Assembly (NCBI GenBank): GCA_902168255.1
Contig: CABHON010000017.1
Location: 1-64,000 of the forward strand
Source of the DNA: an uncultured Legionella sp.
GTDB lineage: Bacteria; Pseudomonadota; Gammaproteobacteria; Legionellales; Legionellaceae
DNA: 64,000 nt
Direction of reading: 5' to 3'
The notes under the pieces were generated by a model that saw only the letters and a program-made list of their open reading frames with translations, made no database searches and was not told the DNA's origin. Of the stretch, positions 46,694-54,723 are shown one piece after another (within the stretch, counting starts at the first letter, position 1; each line of letters begins with the position of its first letter). Made by a program: the position numbers and the translations under genes.

Positions 46694-48207
46694 TCTAACA
46701 AGCTGGTTCCTTGCATCTCAGAGGGAATGGGAATGCCTAATAAATATAATATTGTAGGTGCAATATCAATCAAGGATCCTTCTTCCCGGATAACATTGAC
46801 TTCGGGGCGGCCAATATACAAAAAAGGTACAGGATAAACCGTATGAGAGGTATGTTGTTGCGCTGTTTCAGGATCGTACATACATTCTGCATTGCCATGA
46901 TCGGCGGTAATAACAATTTCAGCAGATACTTTTTTTGCTGCTTCTGCAATTTCGCGTAAACACTGATCTAAGCACTCTACTGCGTGCACGGTTGCCTTCA
47001 TGTCGCCTGTGTGGCCAACCATGTCGGCATTAGCAAAATTAGCAATGATGACATCATAACGTCGATTTTCCAACGCCTCAACAATGCGCTCTTTAATGGC
47101 AGGTGCACTCATGTCAGGTTGTAGATCGTAAGTAGCCACTTTCGGGGAAGGTATTAAGATACGCTCTTCTTGGGGAAATGGTTTTTCAATGCCGCCATTA
47201 AAAAAGAATGTTACGTGGGCATATTTCTCGGTTTCGGCCACGCGCAATTGAGTTAATCCAGCATCAGCCACGCATTCGCCAAGGGTATGCTGGGGGCGTA
47301 AAGGGGGAAACAACTCAATGGAAGGAATATCTTTAGCGTAATGGGTTAAGGTAACAAATTGACCAATTTTAGGCTGTTTTTTTCGTTTAAAGCCAGTAAA
47401 ATCAGGTAGAATTAATGCGCGTGAAAGTTGACGGGCGCGATCGGCACGGTAATTCATAAAAATAACGGTATCGCCGTTTTCAATAAAAGCAGTTTTTCCA
47501 ATCAGCGTCGGTTGAATAAACTCGTCGCTCTCATTGCGTGCGTAGGCATTTTCTAATGCTTCTGTTGCATTCAGTGCATGAAAACTAGCTTCACCTGCGG
47601 TAAGCAAATTATACGCTTTTTCTACGCGATCCCAGCGAGAATCCCTATCCATTGCATAATACCGTCCGGTTATGCTCTTAATTTTAGCATTAGGGTATTG
47701 TTGTAAAAGTGCCTCTAATTTTTCGATGGAAGGTTTTGCTGATCGAGGTGGTGTATCACGTCCATCCAGAAAAAGATGCAAATATACGGGCTGATTTTTA
47801 TCTTGCTGGCCAACACATTTTAATAACGCATGAATATGGTCTTCATGGCTGTGCACGCCACCGGGTGATAACAATCCAAGTATATGAATGGCTTTTTTAT
47901 CCTGTGTGGCATTTTTTATAACGGCCAGTAAAGATTCTTGGCGAAAAAAAGAACCATTTTCTATGGCGTGATTAATGCGGGTGTAATCTTGTTCCAAAAT
48001 TCGACCTGCACCTATGTGCATGTGCCCTACTTCGGAATTACCCATTTGCCCAGGAGGCAAGCCAGCGGCCTCACCACTACATGCTAATAAAGCTTTAGGA
48101 GCATTTTTCCACCAAGCATTCCACTGAGGAAGATTGGCCTGCGCAATGGCATTATAAGACTCATGCGCATCATATCCCCAACCGTCTAAAATAATAAGTA
48201 CTACCAT
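46690..48207 (-). CDS. gpmI: 2,3-bisphosphoglycerate-independent phosphoglycerate mutase
   Basis: This glycolytic enzyme interconverts 3- and 2-phosphoglycerate and needs Mn2+. The 505 residues have the alkaline-phosphatase-superfamily metal sites: LDGWGYD at the start, the catalytic serine in GQMGNSEVGHMHIG, HSHEDH, DGRDTPPRSA, and C-terminal ITADHGNAECM and HTSHTVYPVPF. It heads the gpmI-envC-ctpA run and overlaps envC by 3 bp. Confidence 0.97.
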   Translation of the reverse strand: MVVLIILDGWGYDAHESYNAIAQANLPQWNAWWKNAPKALLACSGEAAGLPPGQMGNSEVGHMHIGAGRILEQDYTRINHAIENGSFFRQESLLAVIKNATQDKKAIHILGLLSPGGVHSHEDHIHALLKCVGQQDKNQPVYLHLFLDGRDTPPRSAKPSIEKLEALLQQYPNAKIKSITGRYYAMDRDSRWDRVEKAYNLLTAGEASFHALNATEALENAYARNESDEFIQPTLIGKTAFIENGDTVIFMNYRADRARQLSRALILPDFTGFKRKKQPKIGQFVTLTHYAKDIPSIELFPPLRPQHTLGECVADAGLTQLRVAETEKYAHVTFFFNGGIEKPFPQEERILIPSPKVATYDLQPDMSAPAIKERIVEALENRRYDVIIANFANADMVGHTGDMKATVHAVECLDQCLREIAEAAKKVSAEIVITADHGNAECMYDPETAQQHTSHTVYPVPFLYIGRPEVNVIREEGSLIDIAPTILYLLGIPIPSEMQGTSLLE

Positions 48208-48285
48208 GGCCGCATTATGCGTGAAAAGCTAGAAGAAAACAACGCCAATATGCTTTGTACTTGATTTGGCATTTTCATCAAAAAT

Positions 48286-49911
48286 TCAATTGCTAAGTGT
48301 ATAATTTTTAATAAATCTTGCGCCATATTTTTCTAATGGAGTAACATCCAATGAGGCTGCGCGACATGCGATGTACATATCAGGCCTGACTAAATAATAA
48401 CCTGCATCCGTAATGCCAAAAGCTTTATATAGTTCATCTGTTCCAGAGTGATAAGGAATATGATGAATCTGTAATATATCTTGGTTATTGGCAATTTTAG
48501 GAGTAATAAGTGCTTTTTTGTCATAAGGCTTTTTAGAAAAAATAAACCAATGACACGTTGTTCCTTCCAGATAATCCTGAATATTTTTTTTCTGCCCATT
48601 TTCTTCAAAAATTACAAACGGAACCCTATTGCCGGGTTCCGGTGCGTTTGGAAGAAAAATACCCCAAGAAGCCTCTTGGGACAATGAGCTATTAGGATAT
48701 TTGATACCGATTTGTGAAATAACAGAAAAAACGGCTTGCTTTACCCGTTTGCTATGATGAACAACTTGATTAAAAATACGTAATAGCCAAGGCATTATTT
48801 TTAATCGAAAGGTTTTAACGGCGGAAGATTCTCCAGCGACCATGTAAAACATTTTATCGGTAGTTTCGACAAGTTTTTTTGCTACAGCCATACGCTCTTG
48901 GTTAAACGTATCTAACAATAAATCTTTTGCCCTACCTTTGAGCACGAGATCTAATTTCCATATGAGGTTATAAGCGTCTTGTAAACCAGTATTCATACCT
49001 TGGCCTCCCACTGGGCTATGAATATGTGCAGCATCGCCAATGATAAAGCAACGACCTTCTCTAAAGGATTTTGCATGTCTATGATGTGCACGATAAGTGG
49101 ATATCCAAGCGGGATCCAAAATTTGTGCAGGCATACCTGCCCGTTCTGAAAAGTTTTTTTCAATCTCTTCAAATGTAATGGTTTTATCAGCGTCGGCAGA
49201 GGGTATAACTCCTAGTACACGGTAACGATGACCTTCATTAGTTTTATCATGCGATTGAACCATCGGAAAGAAGCCAATTAACCCTTTATCTGACACAGCA
49301 ATATAAATTTCTTTTGGTCGAATATTGGCTTTTACTTGGCAATCAATGACAAATAATGTTTGAAGGTAAGTAGAGCCATCCATGCGTAAACCCATACCTT
49401 CTCGTACAGTACTATGGGATCCATCAGCACCAATCAAATAATCGGCTGTTACCATTTCTTCTGAGCCATCACCTTTTTTCAAGGTAGCAGTGACACCATG
49501 ATCATTGGCAACATAATTTGTTAATTCTACTTGTCGTTCGACAGAATGTCCGTGAGTGGCTAAAAATTCGATTAATAATTCTTCTGTTTTGCTTTGTTCT
49601 AAACATAAAATATAGGGAAATTCAGTTAAATCCTCACCAAAAACGGTAACCGTAGCAACTTCTTTACCGTTGAAAACCCAAGTAGCCCCTTGGCAAATTT
49701 CACCTAATCCTAAGGCTTTATCAGCGATACCCATTTGCTTGAAAATTTCTAAGCTTCGGGTGTGTATCACTAATGCGCGGGATTGAGTGGTGGAATTGGC
49801 ACTTTTATCAATAATACGAAAAGAAATGCCATGTCTCGCTAATTGGCAGGCCGCCATGAGGCCGCTTGGTCCTGCGCCACATACTAATACGGATACTTTA
49901 TCTTGACTCAT
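48286..49911 (-). CDS. FAD-dependent aromatic monooxygenase (PheA/TfdB type)
   Basis: This 541-aa flavoprotein hydroxylase has the Rossmann FAD motif VLVCGAGPSGLMAACQLA at the start, the DG motif (YLIGADGSHSTVRE) and the second FAD motif GRCFIIGDAAHIHSPVGGQG. The C-terminal thioredoxin-like domain (about 410-541) is typical of phenol/2,4-dichlorophenol hydroxylases and polyketide hydroxylases. The start is the ATG at 49911 with CAGG 6 bp upstream; a GTG at 49929 is less likely. It lies alone beside an IS remnant, so it may be an acquired gene. The substrate is unknown. Confidence 0.88.
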   Translation of the reverse strand: MSQDKVSVLVCGAGPSGLMAACQLARHGISFRIIDKSANSTTQSRALVIHTRSLEIFKQMGIADKALGLGEICQGATWVFNGKEVATVTVFGEDLTEFPYILCLEQSKTEELLIEFLATHGHSVERQVELTNYVANDHGVTATLKKGDGSEEMVTADYLIGADGSHSTVREGMGLRMDGSTYLQTLFVIDCQVKANIRPKEIYIAVSDKGLIGFFPMVQSHDKTNEGHRYRVLGVIPSADADKTITFEEIEKNFSERAGMPAQILDPAWISTYRAHHRHAKSFREGRCFIIGDAAHIHSPVGGQGMNTGLQDAYNLIWKLDLVLKGRAKDLLLDTFNQERMAVAKKLVETTDKMFYMVAGESSAVKTFRLKIMPWLLRIFNQVVHHSKRVKQAVFSVISQIGIKYPNSSLSQEASWGIFLPNAPEPGNRVPFVIFEENGQKKNIQDYLEGTTCHWFIFSKKPYDKKALITPKIANNQDILQIHHIPYHSGTDELYKAFGITDAGYYLVRPDMYIACRAASLDVTPLEKYGARFIKNYTLSN

Positions 49912-49976
49912 TTTGCACCTGAAATTCACTTAAAGAAATATTATGGTAGCCCTTTTGTGTAATTTTGAAAAGTGTT

Positions 49977-50292
49977 TTGGTCTAATAAAAACGGACACTG
50001 AATTAAGGATTTTGTTAAACTAACCAAACTTAAAAGAGGTGTAAAAATGAAAAAGAAACAATATACGAAAGAATTTAAGGAAGCGGCGGTAAAATTAGTA
50101 AAAAAGCAAAATTATACGCAAGCAGAAGTTGGAAGAAACTTAGGGGTATGTCTGAGCAATATTCTTCGATGGTGTAATGAATTAACACAAGGTAATATTT
50201 CCTTGCCGATATCAAAACCCAAAGATGAAGAAATTATGCTCCTAAGAAACAAATAAAGCGTTTGGAAATGGACTGTGCTCTGGTAACGGCGC
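49977..50292 (+). mobile_element. Truncated IS3-family element (left end and broken orfA)
   Basis: The outer end TGGTCTAATAAAAACGGACA begins at 49977. The frame 50047-50256 encodes the HTH_Tnp_1 part of orfA (KKKQYTKEFKEAAVKLVKKQ, AEVGRNLGV, ILRWCNEL). It stops early, but the +1 frame continues with KKQIKRLEMDC to about 50292, so orfA is frameshifted. No orfB or right end is present. The same end occurs at 31027-31046. Confidence 0.75.
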
Positions 50293-50468
50293 ATGGTGCC
50301 CCGACTTCTTAATGAAATAATTAGCAACAATTAATGGCGAAAATTATATTTTCAAAATAAATTTTTAGACGGAACAATGTTTTCTGAAAATTAGAAGAGG
50401 ATGTGTTAAAATTTCTGAAATATTAAAAAAACAGCAATCAACATTATTAAGCCTAGTTACAAAAAATC

Positions 50469-51428
50469 ATGAATAATCTCAAGCCATGGAAGTCAATGAC
50501 AGAACAACTAGCTTTACTTGAAAGCCGTGGCTTGTTTGTGGATAACGAACAAGCAGCGCTAGATTATCTGACACGTATTGGATATTACCGTTTAAGTGGT
50601 TATTGGTATCCATTGCGTGAAATTAATAAAGAAGCCTCTTTGCAGCAAAAATGCCCGATTCGTACGGATCGTTTCATTGCAGGAAGTCATTTTGAAAATG
50701 TGGTTAAGCTGTATGTTTTTGACAAAAAGTTACGCTTATTAGCACTTGATGCTTTGGAGCGTATTGAAATGGCTATTCGTGTGGATGTGGCGTATTTGCT
50801 TGGACAAAAAGATCCATGCGCACATGAGAATCCTGCATGTTTGCATGGAAACTTTGCTAAAAAGGAGAAAATTGAAGGGCCTAATAAAGGTAAAACAGAA
50901 CATCAAATTTGGTTGAATAAATATCATACTATGCTGCATAGAGCAAAGCACGAACCTTTTATCGAACATCACAAAGATAAATACAATGGTCGTTTACCAG
51001 TTTGGGTGGCAATTGAAGTATGGGATTTTGGTTTACTCTCTTATTTGTTCAATGGTATGCAGCACGCTGACAAAAACAAAATCTCCGAAAAATATGCTCT
51101 TCATAATGGTAAAATATTGGCTCAGTGGTTACGTAGCTTAAATTTTATTCGTAACGTATCAGCTCATCATGGTCGTTTGTGGAACATCAATGTACTTGAA
51201 CGAACGCCCATTCCAAAAAACTGGCCAATGTTAGATAATGCAAAGCCTTTCCTGTACTTTGCCATGATGGCGCAATTACTGGCAGTAATTTGTCCTAACT
51301 CTACTTGGACAACGCGATTGATTGGGCTATTAAATGAATACTCAGATTCTAAAAATGGTACTTTAATTTTAGATGGTTTTGGAGCTTTTCATGGTTGGGA
51401 AAAATGGCTTTCTGGAAATAAAAAATGA
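50469..51428 (+). CDS. Abi family protein (Abi_2, AbiD/AbiF-like)
   Basis: In this 319-aa protein the N-terminal motif is typical: LESRGLFVDNEQAALDYLTRIGYYRLSGY. LLALDALERIEMAIRVDVAY follows, and near residue 232 the HEPN-type motif RNVSAH (R-x4-H) in IRNVSAHHGRLWN is intact, so an RNase active site is plausible. Abi_2 proteins stop phage growth by killing the infected cell. A defence gene beside an IS remnant and decayed DNA suggests horizontal gain. No partner antitoxin is evident. Confidence 0.87.
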   Translation: MNNLKPWKSMTEQLALLESRGLFVDNEQAALDYLTRIGYYRLSGYWYPLREINKEASLQQKCPIRTDRFIAGSHFENVVKLYVFDKKLRLLALDALERIEMAIRVDVAYLLGQKDPCAHENPACLHGNFAKKEKIEGPNKGKTEHQIWLNKYHTMLHRAKHEPFIEHHKDKYNGRLPVWVAIEVWDFGLLSYLFNGMQHADKNKISEKYALHNGKILAQWLRSLNFIRNVSAHHGRLWNINVLERTPIPKNWPMLDNAKPFLYFAMMAQLLAVICPNSTWTTRLIGLLNEYSDSKNGTLILDGFGAFHGWEKWLSGNKK

Positions 51429-51639
51429 TAGCCGACGCGTACATAAAAAACGCAGAGGCGCCGGGCGTATTAATGACAATTATTACAGGATATCCCGTAA
51501 GTGTCAATAAGATTATTTTTTCAAATAGCCATCGTTTAGAATGGCTTCCTGCTCATTTTTTGACAATTCATCCTTGTGCTTATATCTGTCTGACTTAGAA
51601 GGTGAGACGCCAACTAAGCGAGGTAAATTGTTGTTTCCA

Positions 51640-51789
51640 TCAAAAGAGCTTGAGCCAGGAACTGAAATAAGCCCTATAACCATCTTCTAGCATTGCCCAA
51701 GCGGCAACTGGATATAATGTTATTGCTTCTTGAATATAATCCACATAGAACCAATGAGTAGCAGGAATAATTTGTTTGTATATTGGCAT
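51640..51789 (-). CDS. Possible small protein (49 aa)
   Basis: The minus-strand frame from an ATG at 51789 reads MPIYKQIIPATHWFYVDYIQ and ends WLKLF. AGGA lies about 9 bp upstream. It is rich in Trp, Tyr and Ala and looks protein-like but I do not recognise it. It overlaps the frameshifted plus-strand remnant, so only one of the two is likely real. Confidence 0.3.
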   Translation of the reverse strand: MPIYKQIIPATHWFYVDYIQEAITLYPVAAWAMLEDGYRAYFSSWLKLF

Positions 51790-51857
51790 AAAATATTCCT
51801 GTACTCAGTACAACGAGAACCAGCCAGGCAAGAGGCAGGTGAAAAAGAGGAAGGAAC

Positions 51858-51941
51858 ATGCCTGTCACAATCGATGAACATGATGAACATATAGAAGAAA
51901 CAGCCGAGGTGCTGAACCTACAGAAAATTACTATTGAATAA
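51858..51941 (+). CDS. Possible micro-ORF (27 aa)
   Basis: An ATG at 51858 with a strong GAGGAAGG ribosome site begins MPVTIDEHDEHIEETAEVLN and stops after 27 codons. It is acidic. It may be the surviving start of a lost gene. Confidence 0.25.
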   Translation: MPVTIDEHDEHIEETAEVLNLQKITIE

Positions 51942-52042
51942 AGATTGTTTTATTCACGATTTAGATAGTTGTGTTTATTACTTTTTTTTCCTCTGCTATA
52001 CTTGCCGAAGTTTTCATTCCAATACTTTAAAGGTTTGATATC

Positions 52043-53413
52043 ATGTTGACTACTTTGTTTTTGTCCCGCCTTCAATTCGCCTTTACCATGTCGATGCATA
52101 TTATTTTTCCAGCGTTCTCTATCGGATTGCTGAGCTTTTTGGTTATCATGGAAGGAGCGTGGTTAAAAACAAAAAATCCTGTTTATTATCAAATCATTCG
52201 TTTTTGGACAAAGGTATTCGCATTAACGTTTGGAATGGGGGTTGTATCAGGGATTGTTATGGAGTTTCAGCTCGGCACTAACTGGGCGGGATTTTCCAAA
52301 GATATTGGTTCGGTTCTGGGACCTCTCTTTATTTACGAAGTAATGAGTGCATTTTTTGTTGAAGCAGGGTTTATTGGTATTTTAATTTTTGGTTGGAAGA
52401 AAGTTGGCCCAAAATTGCATTACACAGCAACGATTATGGTTGCCGTGGGTACGCTTATTTCAGCTTATTGGATTTTATCAGCGAATTCATGGATGCAGCA
52501 TCCTATTGCGTACAAAGCATTAGGCTCGGGTAAATATATTGCGACGGATTGGTGGGCAATCATGTTTAATCCTTACAATTTACCGCGCTATTTACACATG
52601 ATTTTAGCTGCTTGGTTGGCGACTTCTTTTGTGGTGGTGAGTATTAGTGCTTATTATTTGATACGTGATAAATACACTGAAATGGCCAAAAAGTGTTTAC
52701 ATTTTTCACTTGTGGCTATCATGATTTTAATTCCGATTCAAATTTTCTTAGGCGATGCGGTTGGGGTAAATGTGTACAAACACCAACCCTTAAAGACGGC
52801 AGCCATGGAAGGAATTTGGGATTCTGAAAAAGGTGCGCCAACTTTATTATTTGCCATTCCTTCTAATGAGAAACAAAAGAATTTATGGGAGTTCGGTAGT
52901 ATTCCTCATGGTTCAGCAATTCTCAATACCCATTCTTATGACGGTGAGTTAATTGGCCTTAAAACGGTTGCACCTGATGATCAACCTGAAGTATGGATTG
53001 TCTTTTTTGCTTTTCGCATTATGGTGGGTTTTGGGTTACTCATGCTGGGATATGCTATTGTAGCTAATTGGTTGTTGTATAAAAGAAAATTATATACGTG
53101 TAAGCCGATTTTATATGTGAGCCAATTTTTATCGCCAATAGGTTTTGTTGCTTTATTTACGGGGTGGATTACTGCAGAGGTAGGACGTCAGCCGTGGGCC
53201 GTGTATAACTTAATTCGTACAGCAGATGCGGTTTCCAATGTGTCTATGCATGATGTATTGATTGGATTTGCGTTGATTATCGTCGTTTATGTCATTATTT
53301 TTGGTGGGTTTTATATGTATTTCTTAGATAAAACCATTAAAAAAGGACCGGATGATGTTGAATCAATTCAACCGTTTAGTTTCCTAGGTGCAGAAAGAGA
53401 GGACATAAAATGA
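52043..53413 (+). CDS. cydA: Cytochrome bd-type quinol oxidase subunit I (cyanide-insensitive type)
   Basis: Subunit I carries hemes b558, b595 and d and oxidises quinol while reducing O2. The 456 residues are shorter than E. coli CydA (522), consistent with the short Q-loop of CioA-like enzymes. The heme ligand His is in FTMSMHIIFPAF, and GWITAEVGRQPWAVYNL is the signature. It overlaps cydB by 4 bp. The downstream DUF2474 small gene also points to the CIO type. High oxygen affinity and resistance to NO/cyanide would suit intracellular life. Confidence 0.95.
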   Translation: MLTTLFLSRLQFAFTMSMHIIFPAFSIGLLSFLVIMEGAWLKTKNPVYYQIIRFWTKVFALTFGMGVVSGIVMEFQLGTNWAGFSKDIGSVLGPLFIYEVMSAFFVEAGFIGILIFGWKKVGPKLHYTATIMVAVGTLISAYWILSANSWMQHPIAYKALGSGKYIATDWWAIMFNPYNLPRYLHMILAAWLATSFVVVSISAYYLIRDKYTEMAKKCLHFSLVAIMILIPIQIFLGDAVGVNVYKHQPLKTAAMEGIWDSEKGAPTLLFAIPSNEKQKNLWEFGSIPHGSAILNTHSYDGELIGLKTVAPDDQPEVWIVFFAFRIMVGFGLLMLGYAIVANWLLYKRKLYTCKPILYVSQFLSPIGFVALFTGWITAEVGRQPWAVYNLIRTADAVSNVSMHDVLIGFALIIVVYVIIFGGFYMYFLDKTIKKGPDDVESIQPFSFLGAEREDIK

Positions 53414-54414
53414 ATTCACTGGCATTGATTTGGTTAGGTGTTATTGCTTTTATCGTTATTATGTATGTCATTCTGGATGGTTTTACATTAGGCCTGGGTT
53501 TGCTTTTTCCATGGATTCAAGACTCGCATGATAGGGACATTATGATATCTACTGTTTTACCAGTATGGGATGGTAATGAGACATGGTTAGTATTTGCTGG
53601 TGCAGCTTTGTATGCGGGCTTTCCAGAGGCATTCGGTACATTATTATCAGCCCTTTATTTGCCACTCATGTTATTACTTGTTGGATTACTATTGCGTGGT
53701 GTGTCATTTGAGTTTATTCATAAAGCCACCGAAACAACGGTTCACATTTGGGAAAAATGCTTTTTCGGGGGATCTTTATTAGCGGTTATTGCACAAGGTA
53801 TTTTTGTTAGCAATTATGTACGTGGTTTTTTAATTAATCCGGTTTCTGGGGAACTTTCAGCCCATCCTTGGTTTGATTGGTTTAATCTTTTTTGTGTCAT
53901 TTCTTTGGTTATTGGTTATACACTTTTAGGCTCTGCACGTTTAATAAAGAAAACCAGCGGTGAGTTGCAAGAAAAGCTTTATGCTGTGTCAAGGAAATTG
54001 CAATGGATGTTATTAGCTATTTTTGTTTTTCTCGGTGTATATTCACCGGCTACGGATAGTTCATTTAAGACCTGGTTTATGCTGCATCATTCACCTTTTA
54101 TGATTATGTTTGTTATAGCGTCTGTTTTACTAATGGTGACGCATGCATTTGCGATAAAAAAACGTATTGAAAACATTCCGTTTATGATGTTAATTGGTAT
54201 TTTTATTATTGCCTACATTGGTTTTGGCATTAATAACTTGCCTTATATTGTTCCTTATCAATTAACGTTTATGCAAACCAAAGCGAATAATGATGCATTA
54301 AGATTAATGTTATATGGTGCAGCAGTATTATTACCCTTATTACTTTTTTATACTGCTTATGCGTATCATATTTTTGGGGAAAAGGTCGATGCTAATAAAA
54401 AAATCAGCTATTAA
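53410..54414 (+). CDS. cydB: Cytochrome bd-type quinol oxidase subunit II
   Basis: This 334-aa, eight-helix subunit pairs with CydA. The N-terminus (IWLGVIAFIVIMYVILDGFTLG) carries the conserved DGFxLG motif, and WDGNETWLV is intact. It overlaps cydA by an ATGA and contains the start of the next small gene near its 3' end. Confidence 0.95.
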   Translation: MNSLALIWLGVIAFIVIMYVILDGFTLGLGLLFPWIQDSHDRDIMISTVLPVWDGNETWLVFAGAALYAGFPEAFGTLLSALYLPLMLLLVGLLLRGVSFEFIHKATETTVHIWEKCFFGGSLLAVIAQGIFVSNYVRGFLINPVSGELSAHPWFDWFNLFCVISLVIGYTLLGSARLIKKTSGELQEKLYAVSRKLQWMLLAIFVFLGVYSPATDSSFKTWFMLHHSPFMIMFVIASVLLMVTHAFAIKKRIENIPFMMLIGIFIIAYIGFGINNLPYIVPYQLTFMQTKANNDALRLMLYGAAVLLPLLLFYTAYAYHIFGEKVDANKKISY

Positions 54415-54532
54415 ATCCTTATTATCTAGGCATCGACAAGTTGTATGGTTTGTGGGGATTTATTTTGCTTCTTTGCTTGCTTTTGGGGTATTTCATTGGA
54501 TAAGTAAATTATTTATCCAAGTTATCAAGTAA
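54389..54532 (+). CDS. Small cytochrome bd subunit, DUF2474 type
   Basis: This 47-aa protein starts at the ATG at 54389 inside the cydB 3' end (26-bp overlap). It has a basic N-terminus (MLIKKSAIKSLLSRHRQ), one membrane helix (VVWFVGIYFASLLAFGVFHW) and a short tail. Size, position and topology match DUF2474 proteins that accompany CIO-type CydAB, analogous to CydX. An AAGG before the ATG supports translation. Confidence 0.75.
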   Translation: MLIKKSAIKSLLSRHRQVVWFVGIYFASLLAFGVFHWISKLFIQVIK

Positions 54533-54547
54533 TTTCTGTGGGGATAG

Positions 54548-54568
54548 GGGCGGGTCTTGTACCCGCCC
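54548..54568. repeat. GC-rich hairpin GGGCGGGT-CTTGT-ACCCGCCC after the cyd operon
   Basis: A perfect 8-bp stem with the loop CTTGT lies 16 bp after the small cyd gene. It is the sister of 10681-10701, with a one-base compensatory change in the stem (AGGT/ACCT versus GGGT/ACCC). It may stabilise or end the cyd transcript. Confidence 0.7.
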
Positions 54569-54723
54569 GTTATACGTTATATGTAGAGCCTAGAGCATTA
54601 CGGAGGACAGATACAAGATCCACCCTCACAATTGAATTTTATTAGAATTTAATATAAAGGTTCCTTGATGGCCTGGTTTCGAGTATAATACTGCTCAGAC
54701 GTTATTTTTTTAGAATATTATTT

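Larger units (their letters stand above)
51429..52042. other. Decayed region between the Abi gene and cydA
   Basis: This 614-bp gap has no sizeable intact gene. From an ATG at 51425 (overlapping the Abi stop) a 58-codon frame ends at 51598, and the next frame continues at 51592-51690 with SDLEGETPTKRGKLLFPSKE, which suggests a frameshifted gene remnant I cannot identify. Two small frames with good ribosome sites are listed separately. The last 100 bp before cydA are AT-rich and probably hold the cyd promoter. Confidence 0.4.
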
